Shown: piece after piece, positions 21,284 through 32,573 of the stretch | Position numbering within the stretch: the first letter of the stretch is position 1 | Layout: every line of letters starts with the position of its first letter | Assembly: GCA_008704415.1 (NCBI GenBank) | Contig: VXIS01000144.1 | Coordinates: 1 to 64,000 of the forward strand | DNA length: 64,000 nucleotides | From: Sphaerosporella brunnea | Lineage: Eukaryota; Ascomycota; Pezizomycetes; Pezizales; Pyronemataceae | Direction of reading: 5' to 3' | Notes under the pieces: generated by a model | The model's database searches: none | Told to the model about the DNA's origin: nothing | What the model saw: the letters and a program-made list of their open reading frames with translations, nothing else | Made by a program: the position numbers and the translations under genes

Positions 21284-23869
21284 TCACATATAGGGATGGC
21301 GGTCGATGATATGTGGGTGATGATGCTGCTGATGCTGGTGTTGGTGTTGTTGCGGTGCTGAGACGTAGTCCGGGTGATATGGATGCGCGTGGGAGGCCGC
21401 CATCCATGGGTTGACCATGGCAGGCAGTCGCTGGGATGCCTGCTGTGCCATTTGAGCCTGATGTGGCATTTGCGCTGCTTGCTGCGGTGGCGTTAAAGCC
21501 GGCTGCTGCGGGGGTGATGGCGTGTGATTGTGATTATGATGGTGATCATGATGATGCTGGTCTTGATATCGATCGTAAAGAGGCGGGTTGGTGTTTTGAT
21601 TGTGCACTGATGTGGATCGCAAAAGCGATGATGGCTGGGGCAATTGCGCCGACCCCTCCCATCCCCATTTATCCTTCAACTCACTCTGGATGGGAGCAAC
21701 CTTCCATCCCGTTTCCTTTTTGATCTTGTCAAAGATCTCAAGCACCTCTTGCTGCTCGCGGTGGTCCTCCAAGCATTCCGCCGCATTAGCCAGCGATCGC
21801 AGAGCAACGCTGGCTACCCCGCGATCCTTCACATGAGCAGCGATGCCGCACACCTGGTGGGCATGGGTGAGAGCCATCTCTCGCATCTCCTCGGAGTCGT
21901 AAGGGTTGATCTTCGCCATCAGCACCATGGCCGTATGGTAGAATAGTCGTGCAACGATCACGCATCGTTTGATTAACCATACTTGCGGGAAAACCGACTT
22001 GTGCGCGGTTTGATAAGGCTGTAGGTGAGCCATTGGGTGCATATTGCGAGGAATGCGGTCGTTCCATGCCACACACAAATCGTAAAGGCCCTTCCATTCC
22101 TGATACCGCTTTTGAGTGGTTTCTGCATCCATGTATTCGGTGGCCTTTAAAGACGCCCTGAAGTTTGCAATCTTTGCAAGAATGTAAATGATTCGATGCG
22201 CCCACAGCTCTTCCCTACCAGGCTGACACTGTCGATTGAAGTCCATGTCAAGGCACCACTCATCCGGGTCCCATGACACCTGCCAATTGAACCGAAGGCA
22301 ACTCAGTATTTCCATGGTGACGTTAAGCCAGAAACAAGCACCACCAACGCTAGGGGTTCTTGCATTCCAATGACACTCTCTCAGCAATGCTCGTGCACCA
22401 GCTATGTGATTCATGCGTTGCAGAGGATGCTCGGACATGATTTCGTAGACGTTCAAGATAATCGCCGTAGTTGCACATATCTCCGTATCTCGAGTTGCTC
22501 TGCTCTGATTTTGAATCGACGCAAGGATCAGGCCGGTGGCGGTATTGTAATACTGCAGTGCCTTGTCTTCCTTGTAGGCCGGATTGACGAGCGTTAGATG
22601 ACGAGCGCCGCAAGCAAGGAAAGCATTGAGCAACATTGGTTCCCGAAGAGAATTAAATGGAAGTAAACGGGAGAACTGAAACCCTGAGTTAGCCATTCGG
22701 TGATGAAAGGGTGCCAGATGACTGACATGCTTCAACGGATCTAAACTGTCCATCCAGGTACCCACTTCCTCCACGAACACCTGCATGAATAATGTCTCTT
22801 CGGCGTTTTCCAAGTAGCTTCTGGTTTCTCTTGGTGCCGGTGATAGTGTATGATCTGACCTTGGTGCACGGGGAGGCCTCGACGAGGGCGAAGATGTATA
22901 GTCAGAGTATGTCGATGTTGATTGGTGGTGGGATTTTGAGTCCTCATCAGCGCTGTGGCTCGCATGAGGTGGTTTAGGTAGAGTAGGTGGCAGAATAGTC
23001 GATAGTGATGAAGCGGCAGAGGAGCCCATGCTGCTTAGATTACTCCGCGGAGTCGGCGGCGAATTTTTCGTCCTTACTGGTGTGGCGGCGTTTATAAACG
23101 GGGCGTACCGTTTAACACCTCCGGCATACTCTGATGCGATGTCTCGAGACTCATCCTGGAAGTCGACTGCGCGGGGTGCTAAATCAGCAGCCTTCTTCGG
23201 AGACAAGAAATACAGCCACTTGCCTTTCCACTCATCAGATATGGGTATTACGGGGGGCTGTTCCGTTTGGATATCGATAAAATTCAATCGAACACCCCGT
23301 TTACAGATCCTACAGTCATGGTTATTATGGCTGCTCTGGAGCAAGCAAAAATGAGCCAGCAGCATAGCATGACTTACCTGCTGGATTTTCGACAGTTCTA
23401 GACGATGCATTAATACGTTGGTCTGATGTTCAGAATGTATATACTGCTCACCTGGCAATCAGGAGTACCCTCATCGCCTGCATGATAACAATCAATCAGT
23501 TTTTGTCTCTCGTACACCGCGAGTTGTACAGCGGAGATGAATCATGAAGGCGTACACTTTAGATGGCGCTCTCTATGGGTTTGTTAGTTGTAAGGCTCGC
23601 GCTGCATGCAACTTTTGGGCCACTTACCTGCACGTGAGGCTTCAGTTTACATAAACAATCTATCGTCAGCCCAAGATTTTCGCGAGCAATAACATCAACA
23701 ACAATGATTGCCGTCGCTTACCATCCTGCACTCATGCGGTTAATTGTCAGCCCTCGCACATCCAATGGCAACCAACATATCGAGCTCTAAATCCATGGAC
23801 ATAGTATATATACCTACCTGTACGGACTCGCTTCGGTCTGTTGGCAACCACTGTTTCGTCGGCAGCCAT
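21284..23869 (-). CDS. Zn2Cys6 transcription factor with micro-exons in the zinc cluster
   Basis: Exons (minus): 23869-23818, 23725-23722, 23639-23628, 23572-23556, 23477-23452, 23397-23378, 23309-21284; 718 aa. The exons are 52, 4, 12, 17, 26, 20 and 2,026 nt. Joined, they give a canonical Gal4-type cluster, GCLTCRERHLKC then DEGTPDCQNC then RKSSRIC, with Cys at 19, 22, 29, 36, 39 and 46 (C-x2-C-x6-C-x6-C-x2-C-x6-C), preceded by the basic ANRPKRVRT. All introns have GT..AG ends and every phase fits. The long exon begins KRGVRLNFIDIQ, has FQDESRDIASEYAGGV, a fungal transcription-factor middle homology region from about residue 260 (LRHLTLVNPAYKED-like helices) and a Gln/His-rich tail ending DRHPYM. 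It is a nuclear DNA-binding regulator; its targets are unknown. The ATG is the first in frame. Confidence 0.88.
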
Positions 23870-26627
23870 TGGATCGTCAGGTCGTTTTCTTTTGGCAGCA
23901 GCCGCAACCAGTTTTGAGACCCGCTGCACGTTGAAAGGGCGGGGTGAAGTGGCTTTAAAAGCCTGAGACAGATGGTTCTGTCTGGCGATGGTTGCGACAG
24001 CCGCTGTGCAGGTAGTTGGAGAGGTCACAATCGATATATTGTTGGTTGTCGACCTGCGGGCCGCGAACTAAGACCTATCCAGTTGCGGACTGGATGGCCG
24101 TGACGGCGAAGTCACGGGCGTCTCCGTTGGCTGCTTTTGCTCCCCCGTTCCTTTGCGGCAAGGTGATGCAGGCAATGCGGTCCACCCAAGCAGGAGTTCA
24201 AGATGTATGGGGCACACAAGGATGGGCGGCTAACAAGCTGTTTCCCCTCTTGATGGTGGCAACAATACTATGTATGATGCCTCTTGGAGATATGTATTTG
24301 CTTTCGGCCGCTGTGCGGAGTCAGGTGAATGATTGCGGACTGTCAACGGGTTTATCTTTCCTGCAGTTGTCGATGGAATGTGTGATCTGATCTGATATTC
24401 GGAAGAGAGTGCGGCGACACACAGTGTTTATGAGGCGCCCTCCCGGTTTTCCACTCAGCTTTTTGGGACTGCAACTCGGCGACAGGGCCGTGTGTGTCGC
24501 TATAATGGTCTCACAGTTACCGTTCCAGATGTCAAGGTCGCTAAGGCCTGTGGACGGATGACGAGATGCAACTTTGTCAAGGATGCGCACTCAAACAGTC
24601 CTCGCCTCAGACTAGTTGCGCTGGCAAAAGAGATACGGAGTACGGGGCCGAACAGTCAGAGAAAGGGAAGGAAGCTGGATCTGTATATTCCACCTACATG
24701 TACTTGGCACCTATCCAACTGTATGTCGCTGGCTTTAGGCGGCGGCGGGAGGAAGATATCTAGATGGAGGAGGTGGTTCACCTTTGAGAGCGCCCTAAAA
24801 ACCGGCACGCCAGGCACGTCATCAGCGCGAGCGCCTGCCCTTCTTCAGCTGTTCCAACCGTTCCAAGGATACAGTGAGAGGCTCTCTTGCTGTTCCACCA
24901 CTCGGAGAATTTACTCTTGAGCGGCACCCTGGAATAACGTCTCCACGCAAAGCACGGGAACCGTGCCGGACGGTTGGGACAACCGACAACGGACGGCGGA
25001 CATCGCGGAAGCACTCCTGTCTACTAGAGTAGACATGGTATGCATGCATATGTATAAACAACTCTACCGTTGCACCAACGGCTGGGTATGTTGGTCTGTT
25101 TTTCTTGCCCCGGCTCCTCTAGTTCTCTGAACAACGATTCCGTCTGGTGCTTCTAGAATAAATAGTAACATGGGGCAGTGCCGCCAGCAGAATACTCAAA
25201 TCAACCCTCAGAGTAGAAATTCCCCGTAACGTTGTGGGCAATTCGGTAAGTGCCATGAGGCAAGGAAGGTGTTCACACAACTTTTTCACCTAATCTTTCC
25301 AAACAGCAGTGGGAACCGAGTGCTGCACTCAAAATGTAGCTATCCTTCCGCCTTCTGGAAGGCGCCTACTCGAGATATAAAGTGTGAGCCCCGCCAAGAG
25401 TGAAGCCGTCAACACTGCCCGCCGGTGTGAAGTACGTATACACATCAGGGGTTTCGGTTTACTAAGTACTTTCCATTCTAAACTTGAAGAGTTCGATTAC
25501 TGACAGGATCAGAATGCTTGATTCGGCACCAACCACGACGATGTGAGGAGCAATCGATGCCCAATTCCGCCTGGGATGGGTGCTTCATTCCGGGTTGGAT
25601 TGGTGGCGAGGGGGCATGAGGGAGGGCCCTCGGGACCACTCCACCATGCCGAAGGACCTGAAGCGCCGTTAGGGTTCGGAAAGGAGAGAAGGGGTGGGGA
25701 AGCATTGCCAAGAGAAGTCGTCCTCAGCTTCACCAACACCAACAGCGTATGTACCGATTTTTTTCATCTACAGACAACCACGACGGGGGACACGTACGTA
25801 TTCTGCATACGTCTGCAGCGAGAATTAGCAAAGGCAGGACGTTTTTCATTTTTTTTTTTATCCTCCGCGAAAACTTGCAAACCACCCGGCCGAGCGAGGC
25901 ACCGTCAAAGCGTCGCATGTAGGATTCCACCCTTTAAAGTTAAAGCGGCACTTCGCATCTGGGGACTGCATTTTCGGATGCTTGCAAAAAAATGTAACCA
26001 TTCATCCGTGTCCACAAGCTTTCACCAAGTGCTGGGCTTTACCACATCCGCCGTGTCGCCATTTGCTTCCTTCTGATATGCGGCCCGTTTGCGCAATTGC
26101 GCCCCTCTTCCCAAGTCTGTGGGATTGGATATACATTAAACCTTCCAGTAGTATGCTAGACAACGACATCGAGTGCAAACTTAGCATCTCACGAACAATA
26201 TCTACCAGCCAGCAAAAACGACCGGGTCCTACACTTCGTTTTTTTGGCGGGCAAAAGATGTATTTGGCCTGTCCCGTCATGATCACAATTGTGGCTGTGG
26301 TCTTCTCACGAGACGTCTGTATCCACATACTTGGAGCCCGGGTGTTTATACAGGGCGGGAAGCGTTTGGCCCTGCCTGAAATCTAGTGTTAACAGATGCT
26401 TTTAAATTGGCACCTCCATAATCCGGATCTACGTTTCGTCAATACCATCTCGTAATTGCGGAGGCAGCGCCTTCAATAATTCACGTTTTCCCATTGACCG
26501 CCAGAGGGCCGTTGTTTCACAACTGATCACTCGAGTAGTCTCGTGACACCTCGGACAGAGCATGCACGCTCCGTTCTCCTGAAATATGGGTGAATATAAT
26601 GCATTACATGAGTACATGTCGTACCGT
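23870..26627. other. 2.76-kb intergenic region upstream of the transcription factor
   Basis: Long for this window. ORFs up to 177 codons occur but show no domain, no splice-consistent extension and Gly/Arg/His-rich shadow composition. GATATAAAG at 25372 and AGAATAAATAG at 25156 are TATA-like. A noncoding transcript or long regulatory region is possible but not shown. Confidence 0.4.
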
Positions 26628-28949
26628 TTATCCAATATTGAACTCCGAGCTCAATCCACCCTTCTTCTCCATAGCCCTGGCCATCATGCGCATCTTTTTG
26701 ATCGCCTCCTCGCCAGCGACCTCTCCTACGTCCCCAGCCTCCAACCGCCTCTTCTTCCCGGCACCCGCCGCCCCCACCTTGCCCGCCTTTCCCTTGGCCG
26801 CGCCACCGCCAACTTCATTGTTCGGAACCTTGATAGCCGTGGGTTTCTCGCGCAGACCAAAGCTCTTGGCCAAATGACCATAATGCAATCCCCGATGGTT
26901 GAAAATAGCTTTCTCGGAGCTTACGTGCGTGGTGTAGGCGCGGATATGGCTACCCCACGCCTTTGCAGCCAGCTGTCCTATTTCCGGATTGTCCATCACC
27001 CAGCGCTCGACCCGAAGATGCCACTCGGTGGCCTTGTCTTCAAACTCTCTCTGCTTCTTGGCCGACTTATCCTTGTCATCGCCCCCGAAACCCTTGCGTA
27101 TCACCTCCTCCAGGTCACTGCGCACCAACTGTCCCTCTCGGATTCCTTTCTTGAGGACGGCGTCTACGTAACCCTCTTCCGGACCTGGGAGAAGAAATAC
27201 CACTGCCCTTCCATCGCGGCCCGCACGGGCTGTACGGCCGATACGGTGTAGATGATCGTCGGGTGAGAAGGGAGGATCGAATTGCACGACCTGGTCTACG
27301 TTCGGAAGATCGAGACCTCTGGCGGCAACGTCGGTACAGAACAGTACGGAGGCGGTCTTGCACTTTGTAAATGAGGCGAGAGTGGCAGTTCGGACTGGCT
27401 GTGGAAGAGATCCGTGCAGCTTATGGATTACAGGGTTGGAATTGAGGAGGTGACCAATGCCGGTTGCGGCGGCATTGGCGGGTTTGGCTTCTGTCTTCTT
27501 GTTCTCTTTCTCTTCGCCTTTGGAAGCGGGGTTCTTCTTGCTGATTTTCTTTTCTTCTTCGGTTGGCGGGGACTTGCGGGTGAACACCTCGTAGTGGAAA
27601 TCGACTGAGTCTGTGCAGGAGAAGAACACGATGACTTTGGGGTGAGCGGTAGATCGGATGAACGCGCGCTGTAGCACAGCGTTGAGGCCTACTAGACGCA
27701 GTTTCGCAGGAATAGTTAAGTAGCTCTGCCGTAGTTGGGCCGGAGCTGTAAACTTTTCGCCGCCATCTTCCGTTTTCTCAGTGTCCGTGTCGGGTTTTTC
27801 GGCCTTGATATATGTGGCGTCTTTGAGGGATATCTCTCCTAATTTTTGGACGTTGGTTTTCATAGTGGCAGAGCATAGCATTGTTACCCTTTTTTTTGGC
27901 ATCGGGTCATCGGATGGGGCGTGGTTTTCGAGTTTACTCCGAGAGTTCAAGATATCCAAGATCTTCCCAATGTCCTCTTCAAATCCTAGCTCCATGAGTC
28001 GATCACCCTCATCCAGGACTAACCACCGCACCTTGTCCACTTCCAGCGACTTTGTATTTTCGAGATGATCCAATAATCGTCCGGGCGTGGCCACCAGGAT
28101 GTTCATTCCTTTCCGCAATCGTGCCTTCTCTGATTTTTTCTTTTCACCTCCCGTCACCTGGCCAGGAACGATCCAGTGCGGCCCGTTCTTGCAGTGAATC
28201 AATGTCTCTAGCACGTTGTAGATCTGTCTGGACAGCTCTCTCGTCGGTGCAAGAATTATAGCAAATAATCCCGCCTTTCTCGAAGTTGCGTCGATCCTCA
28301 TAATCCTGTCGACGATGGGCAACAAATACGTCAGCGTCTTTCCCGATCCCGTCTCAGCCTGTATGAACGCATCAGAATCCCCTGCTATAAGCTCCGGGAT
28401 GGCGGAGCGCTGAATTGCGGTGGGCGCCTTGAGCGAGAGTTTCACGGTCAAGTGAAACGCGAGGATGGGTGAGAGTCCGAGGGTGGTGAAGGTTGATGAG
28501 CCGTCCGAGAGCGGCGCATTTGAGGGCGCCTGAGGTTCGGCGTTCTCGACCGTTTGCGTTTCCGGCGTTATGGCGGCGGCTTCAGGATTACCAGTCCACA
28601 GCGACGAAACAAACGTTCCGTCCGCGCCCGCGGGAGGCTTGGTGTGGAAGTGGTCGTCCGCGCGCTTTCGCTTCAGCGCCGGTTCTGGGTTGGCGCGGGT
28701 TCGAGGTCCCACGGGTACATGGTTCGCGGAGTCAGTCTTTGACGATGTTGTTTTCTTCAGTGGCCTTGAATTGGACGATCGTTCGCTGCTGCCGCTGTTG
28801 GGAACTTTTTTCTGCTGACGGTGTTGCTGCGAACGCTTTGCTTTTAGACGCTCCGTCCAACGCCCTCTGAACGCTGATGCTGGCTTTGACGCGGGAGCGA
28901 ATGCATCGCCTGATATGTCAAAGTTGAGTATCATGCCATCGTTAGCCAT
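26628..28949 (-). CDS. DBP7: ATP-dependent RNA helicase Dbp7
   Basis: Single exon, 773 aa. Dbp7 is a nucleolar DEAD-box helicase needed for early 60S ribosomal subunit assembly. Motifs in order: PTAIQRSAIPEL (Q motif), AETGSGKT (I), APTRELSRQ (Ia), VLDEGDRLMELGF (II, DEGD as in Dbp7), CSAT (III), FFSCTDSVDFH (IV), DVAARGLDLP (V) and HRIGRTARAG (VI). The N-terminus MANDGMILNF and a Lys/Gln-rich nuclear segment (RLKAKRSQQ) match the family; a Lys/Glu-rich insert sits near residue 480. The start is the ATG at 28947-28949; upstream in-frame codons run into a (TGG)n tract and have no ATG. It diverges from RPC37 across 130 bp. Confidence 0.95.
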   Translation of the reverse strand: MANDGMILNFDISGDAFAPASKPASAFRGRWTERLKAKRSQQHRQQKKVPNSGSSERSSNSRPLKKTTSSKTDSANHVPVGPRTRANPEPALKRKRADDHFHTKPPAGADGTFVSSLWTGNPEAAAITPETQTVENAEPQAPSNAPLSDGSSTFTTLGLSPILAFHLTVKLSLKAPTAIQRSAIPELIAGDSDAFIQAETGSGKTLTYLLPIVDRIMRIDATSRKAGLFAIILAPTRELSRQIYNVLETLIHCKNGPHWIVPGQVTGGEKKKSEKARLRKGMNILVATPGRLLDHLENTKSLEVDKVRWLVLDEGDRLMELGFEEDIGKILDILNSRSKLENHAPSDDPMPKKRVTMLCSATMKTNVQKLGEISLKDATYIKAEKPDTDTEKTEDGGEKFTAPAQLRQSYLTIPAKLRLVGLNAVLQRAFIRSTAHPKVIVFFSCTDSVDFHYEVFTRKSPPTEEEKKISKKNPASKGEEKENKKTEAKPANAAATGIGHLLNSNPVIHKLHGSLPQPVRTATLASFTKCKTASVLFCTDVAARGLDLPNVDQVVQFDPPFSPDDHLHRIGRTARAGRDGRAVVFLLPGPEEGYVDAVLKKGIREGQLVRSDLEEVIRKGFGGDDKDKSAKKQREFEDKATEWHLRVERWVMDNPEIGQLAAKAWGSHIRAYTTHVSSEKAIFNHRGLHYGHLAKSFGLREKPTAIKVPNNEVGGGAAKGKAGKVGAAGAGKKRRLEAGDVGEVAGEEAIKKMRMMARAMEKKGGLSSEFNIG

Positions 28950-29079
28950 TGCTGTGGTGGTGGTGGTGGTGGTGGTGGTGGTGGTTGTGAGAGTGGGCAC
29001 TTAAAATTTTGGAGCCGCGCGCTGACTCCCGCAAGTTGGGCTTGTTCACTAACACAAAACCTGTCCACGATTCATCCCC
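28950..29079. promoter_or_regulatory. 130-bp bidirectional promoter of DBP7 and RPC37, with (TGG)n
   Basis: Both start codons flank this interval. It carries a TGG microsatellite (28955-28985) beside the DBP7 start, so DBP7 transcripts would have an ACC-repeat leader. Both genes serve ribosome and RNA polymerase III output, so joint control is plausible. Confidence 0.7.
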
Positions 29080-30323
29080 ATGCCTCCCAAACCGCGCGCG
29101 ACCAGAGGAGCCACAACGTCGGCCGTAGAGCAGGAAAACGCGGAAGCTTCTTCCTCCTCTGCCGCTCCTCTTCCTCCTCCTCCTGCGGCTGCCACCACTG
29201 CCACCACAGACGACACGCCCCTCTTCCTTCCTGGCAACGATTCTGACTCGGATGAAGACAACAACGGCGCATCTAACTCCATAGCTCCATCGCCAACAGC
29301 CTCTTCAAAATCGCCGACCAACGAGGTCACCACCATTCTAGACGCCGATGTTTCCGACGAATCTGGACACTCCGATGCCGATGATCTCGACTATGAGTCC
29401 GATGAGGACCCTGTCGTGCGCGAGTACGACGTGTTCATGACTTCCGAATTGGCGCAGAGCCTTTATCTCTTCCAGTACCCTGTGCGCACAAGCCAGAAAC
29501 CGTATACCAGAGCCCAGAATGCGTGCCCCGTTGACGCGCGATGGAAGACCAAGGCTGGATTGGTGGAAGTGGATGTACCGGTCAACACTGGGCTCAATTT
29601 TGACCAAGAGAAGGGCAGAGTCTGGGGCGATGTGCTGCGAAAGTCTCAGCAAGCTAAAGAGAGTGGATTGCCCGGCAAGGCTATGGGCGCGCGCGCGGGT
29701 GGAAAGAGAAGAAAGATCAAGGGCGAGGATGATGACGAGGAAGAGGAAGACATCATGATTGTGGACTTCCAGGAAGCTGTGAAGAAGGGCAGGGTATTGA
29801 ATAAGCAGACTTTGGGGAGCAAGATCCAGCCAGATGAAGCCAAGTATATGGTGGGCGTTTTTACAGCTGGTATGTGGCGCCCCCCAGTTGCACAATCTCA
29901 TAGCTTGAACTAACGGCTATGGCAGACCAGCTACACCTCACACCGCTGCGCTCTACCCTGCAATTGAGACCTCAATTCCAACACGTCGACGCACAGGACG
30001 CCGCAGAGCGCGCGCAGAGTAGATCCCTTCGCGACGCCGATGAGACCGACAAGCCGGCGCAAGCCCGCGCAGTTCACATGACTGTCAACCAAGAGGTGTC
30101 ACAGATGAGCTCGACCATGAAGGCCATCCGCATTGCTGAGGAGGATGAGTGGAAAAAGCTGCACTGGATAGATCAGGACGAGGACGCGTCCTGGGACCAG
30201 TACGAGTTGTTGACATTGAAGAACCGCGAACAAGCGGACCAGCTCCGATGCAAGACTCCCAAGGGAGAGTATATGGACTGGCTCAGCGGCGCAATGATGA
30301 GGAAGAAGGAAGTTGCAAAGTAA
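29080..30323 (+). CDS. RPC37: RNA polymerase III subunit Rpc37 (RPC5)
   Basis: Exons 29080-29869 and 29926-30323; 395 aa. Rpc37 pairs with Rpc53 to form the TFIIF-like subcomplex of RNA polymerase III used in initiation, termination and reinitiation. The N-terminal 80 residues are acidic and low-complexity (AAPLPPPPAAATT). The Sin/RPC5 domain follows: VREYDVFMTSELAQSLYLFQ, VPVNTGLNFDQEKG, LNKQTLGSK. The splice joins ...VGVFTA to DQLHLTPLRSTLQLRPQF, a hallmark of the family; the tail has DEDASWDQYELLTLK. Intron 56 nt with GTATGT and branch CTAAC at 29910. Confidence 0.9.
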
Positions 30324-30789
30324 TTTTATACTGGAACGAAAGGGGGAAATGGAACCCTTGATCTGTATCACCATTGGAGTTTTTCGGTCGGGCAATAGAT
30401 TGGATTGGAGTTTTTTTGTCGTTCATCGGATTTGTTGAATTTCACTCTGAGTGATTTCGCATGATTCGGCCAAATTCTTTGGTGACTAGTGCCAAGCCCG
30501 AACCTGCACAAAAAGTTTGTTCTCATCTCTTCTGCTTCTTTTACTTCTCACTGCAACTCCACTACACAGATTCTGCCACAGGTACGCATTCACCCCCAAC
30601 GCACAGATTGTCCTCCACTGGAAATGATTATACCCTTTATCTGTCAATCCCCTGAAAGCACCCGGCTTAATTGCTGGGGCGCATGTTGACAAAATCTTTG
30701 TGTCTTTCATGATCCTCCACACAAATTTCCCATCTTCACTTGGTCCGCATTGCTTGTCTGAGCATGTGTCGCTGACTGTTCTCAATCAG
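30324..30789. other. RPC37-SEN34 intergenic
   Basis: Codirectional spacing of 466 bp; no gene seen. An open frame upstream of the SEN34 ATG has no family match and is taken as leader. Confidence 0.4.
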
Positions 30790-31887
30790 ATGCCGATTGC
30801 AAGCACAGTTACCGAACCATTCCCTATTTACGCCATTCACGGCCGGTACCTGCTCTTTGATGTCGACGGTACGCCATCTTCTCTCCCCCCCTCTACACCG
30901 AACGCCTGTATCTGCATGCATATAGATGTCAAAATAAACATGCACTCCTCACTTGTTTGCTTTCCAGCGTGTCCGCTTTCAAACAGGCAGCAAAGCAAAT
31001 CAAAAAAAAAAAAAAGAAAAAAAAAACCACCCAGAAGGAAGCGGCTGATTGAAACACCTTTTTCTCTCTCCCTTTGCGCAACAACAGTCGTCTCTCACAT
31101 CCGCAAAACATACCACATGTGCGGCTGCCTCTCCGGCACCCTGCCGCAGATACCCCAGCAAAACGTGTTCCTGGGGCTCCCGCTCGAGCTCATGACGGAA
31201 GAGGCGGCGCTGCTGGTCGAGAAACAGGCCGCATACATCGTCGACGACGTCGCCGCGCACACCCGCGGCCTGGCGAACATGAGCCAAGAGACGAAGACGG
31301 ATTATCTGGAGGCCCGGCGAAGGGAGTGTGAGAAAGAAGCCCTGAAGCACCAGAAGGAGGTGGACGAGAAGAAGCGGCAGTTCAAAGGGAAAGGCAAGCA
31401 GGAGGAGGAAGCAAAGCCCGAGGAGAGACAGGAGGAGGAGGAGAAGGAGAACGGAGAAGACTCCCTCTTCGCCGCGCCGTCCTCGAACGAGTCCGCGGTG
31501 CAGCTCAAGGCCGACTCCCTCCTTTTCTACCCCACCGCTACCGTCTCCGACCCCTCCTACCACTCCCCCGCTCCTTCCACTTCGCTAGTGGCTCGGCCGG
31601 ACCCTAACTCCTACCCACTGTACAAGCATCTCCACAATCTCGGCTACTTCCTGTCTCCCGGTCTCCGATTCGGCTGTCAGTTCATGGCGTATCCCGGAGA
31701 CCCCCTGCGGTTTCACTCGCACTTCATCACTCGCGGCCTCGGCTGGGACGAGGAGATAGACATTATCGACATAGTCGGCGGTGGACGCTTGGGCACTGGA
31801 GTCAAAAAGGCGTGGATGTTTGGGGGGAAGCCTGAGGGTGATGACACCGAAACCAGGGTATTTTGCGTCGAGTGGGGTGGATTCTAG
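30790..31887 (+). CDS. SEN34: tRNA-splicing endonuclease catalytic subunit Sen34
   Basis: Exons 30790-30868 and 31088-31887; 292 aa. Sen34 cuts the 3' splice site of intron-containing pre-tRNAs. Start MPIASTVTEPFPIYAIHGRY, then across the splice DVVSHIRK and TLPQIPQQNVFLGLPLEL. A charged Lys/Glu region (about residues 95-150) links to the nuclease domain: YKHLHNLGYFLSPGLRFGCQ, catalytic Tyr228 (FMAYPGD), His236 (LRFHSHF) and Lys267 (GTGVKKAW), with the same 8 and 31 spacing as the human enzyme. The 219-nt intron is a multiple of three with no stop, holds an A-rich tract at 31004-31025, and if retained would add 73 codons; family alignment requires its removal. Confidence 0.92.
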   Translation: MPIASTVTEPFPIYAIHGRYLLFDVDGTPSSLPPSTPNACICMHIDVKINMHSSLVCFPACPLSNRQQSKSKKKKRKKKPPRRKRLIETPFSLSLCATTVVSHIRKTYHMCGCLSGTLPQIPQQNVFLGLPLELMTEEAALLVEKQAAYIVDDVAAHTRGLANMSQETKTDYLEARRRECEKEALKHQKEVDEKKRQFKGKGKQEEEAKPEERQEEEEKENGEDSLFAAPSSNESAVQLKADSLLFYPTATVSDPSYHSPAPSTSLVARPDPNSYPLYKHLHNLGYFLSPGLRFGCQFMAYPGDPLRFHSHFITRGLGWDEEIDIIDIVGGGRLGTGVKKAWMFGGKPEGDDTETRVFCVEWGGF

Positions 31888-32573
31888 CTAGACACTGGGA
31901 AACCCGAGATTCAGGATTGGAAGGCTGAAAGAAAGAGAAGAGCCTATTCTGTGGATAACTTTGTCCCCTTCTCCTCTGGTGGAAATACGTAGAGTGTCCA
32001 TAGTACATCTGTGACTCGCCTAAATTCCTTTGTCCCCCACCCATAATTGCCCTTCGAAAACAAACAAAGCCAGCCAGCCATACATATCCGAACCAGTATT
32101 TGACAAACCCAATATCTGGACTCGAAATAGAACAATAATGACGCATCATACCAACCCAAAGCAAAGGCACAGACAGAATTTAAAAACAAAGAAACGTCCA
32201 ACAAATCACCTTCTCATCAAATATCAATCTCCCGGGTGTCGTTACCGGTGAGAAACAAAAGATTAGAAACTGTCCAACGAATCGTCGAAAAAAACAATGA
32301 AACCAGACCATAACAAACTCGACACATAAACTCCTGGTATCGTCGCTCCCACATCACCAGCACACGCCTCCGACAAACAAAAAGAAATAGGTCCGTTCGT
32401 GGTTATACCAGCAATAATTTGGAAAAAAAGGAAAAGAAAAAAGAAAAAACGCACCACGCAAGATTCCCGTCATTCACTAAGATATCAGAAGCCCAGAATT
32501 TGTACAATTAACCTTCATTTTCGAATAGTCAGCCATCCTCTGGTCCTGCGTTCCATTGCCATCTGCCACCCAT
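31888..32573. other. Convergent 3' region of SEN34 and the SUN gene
   Basis: Two 3' UTRs face each other over 686 bp of A-rich sequence. No gene supported. Confidence 0.5.

Noticed and set aside
24030..24400. Possible upstream exon of the Zn2Cys6 gene (frame from 24028)
   Set aside because: That frame starts with GTG, not ATG, and adds no recognised domain; the ATG at 23869 gives the usual short N-terminus.
25543..26076. 177-codon ORF in the long intergenic region
   Set aside because: No domain, odd composition, no splice-consistent partner exons.
30700..30789. Upstream extension of SEN34
   Set aside because: The frame is open but the family N-terminus starts at the ATG 30790.
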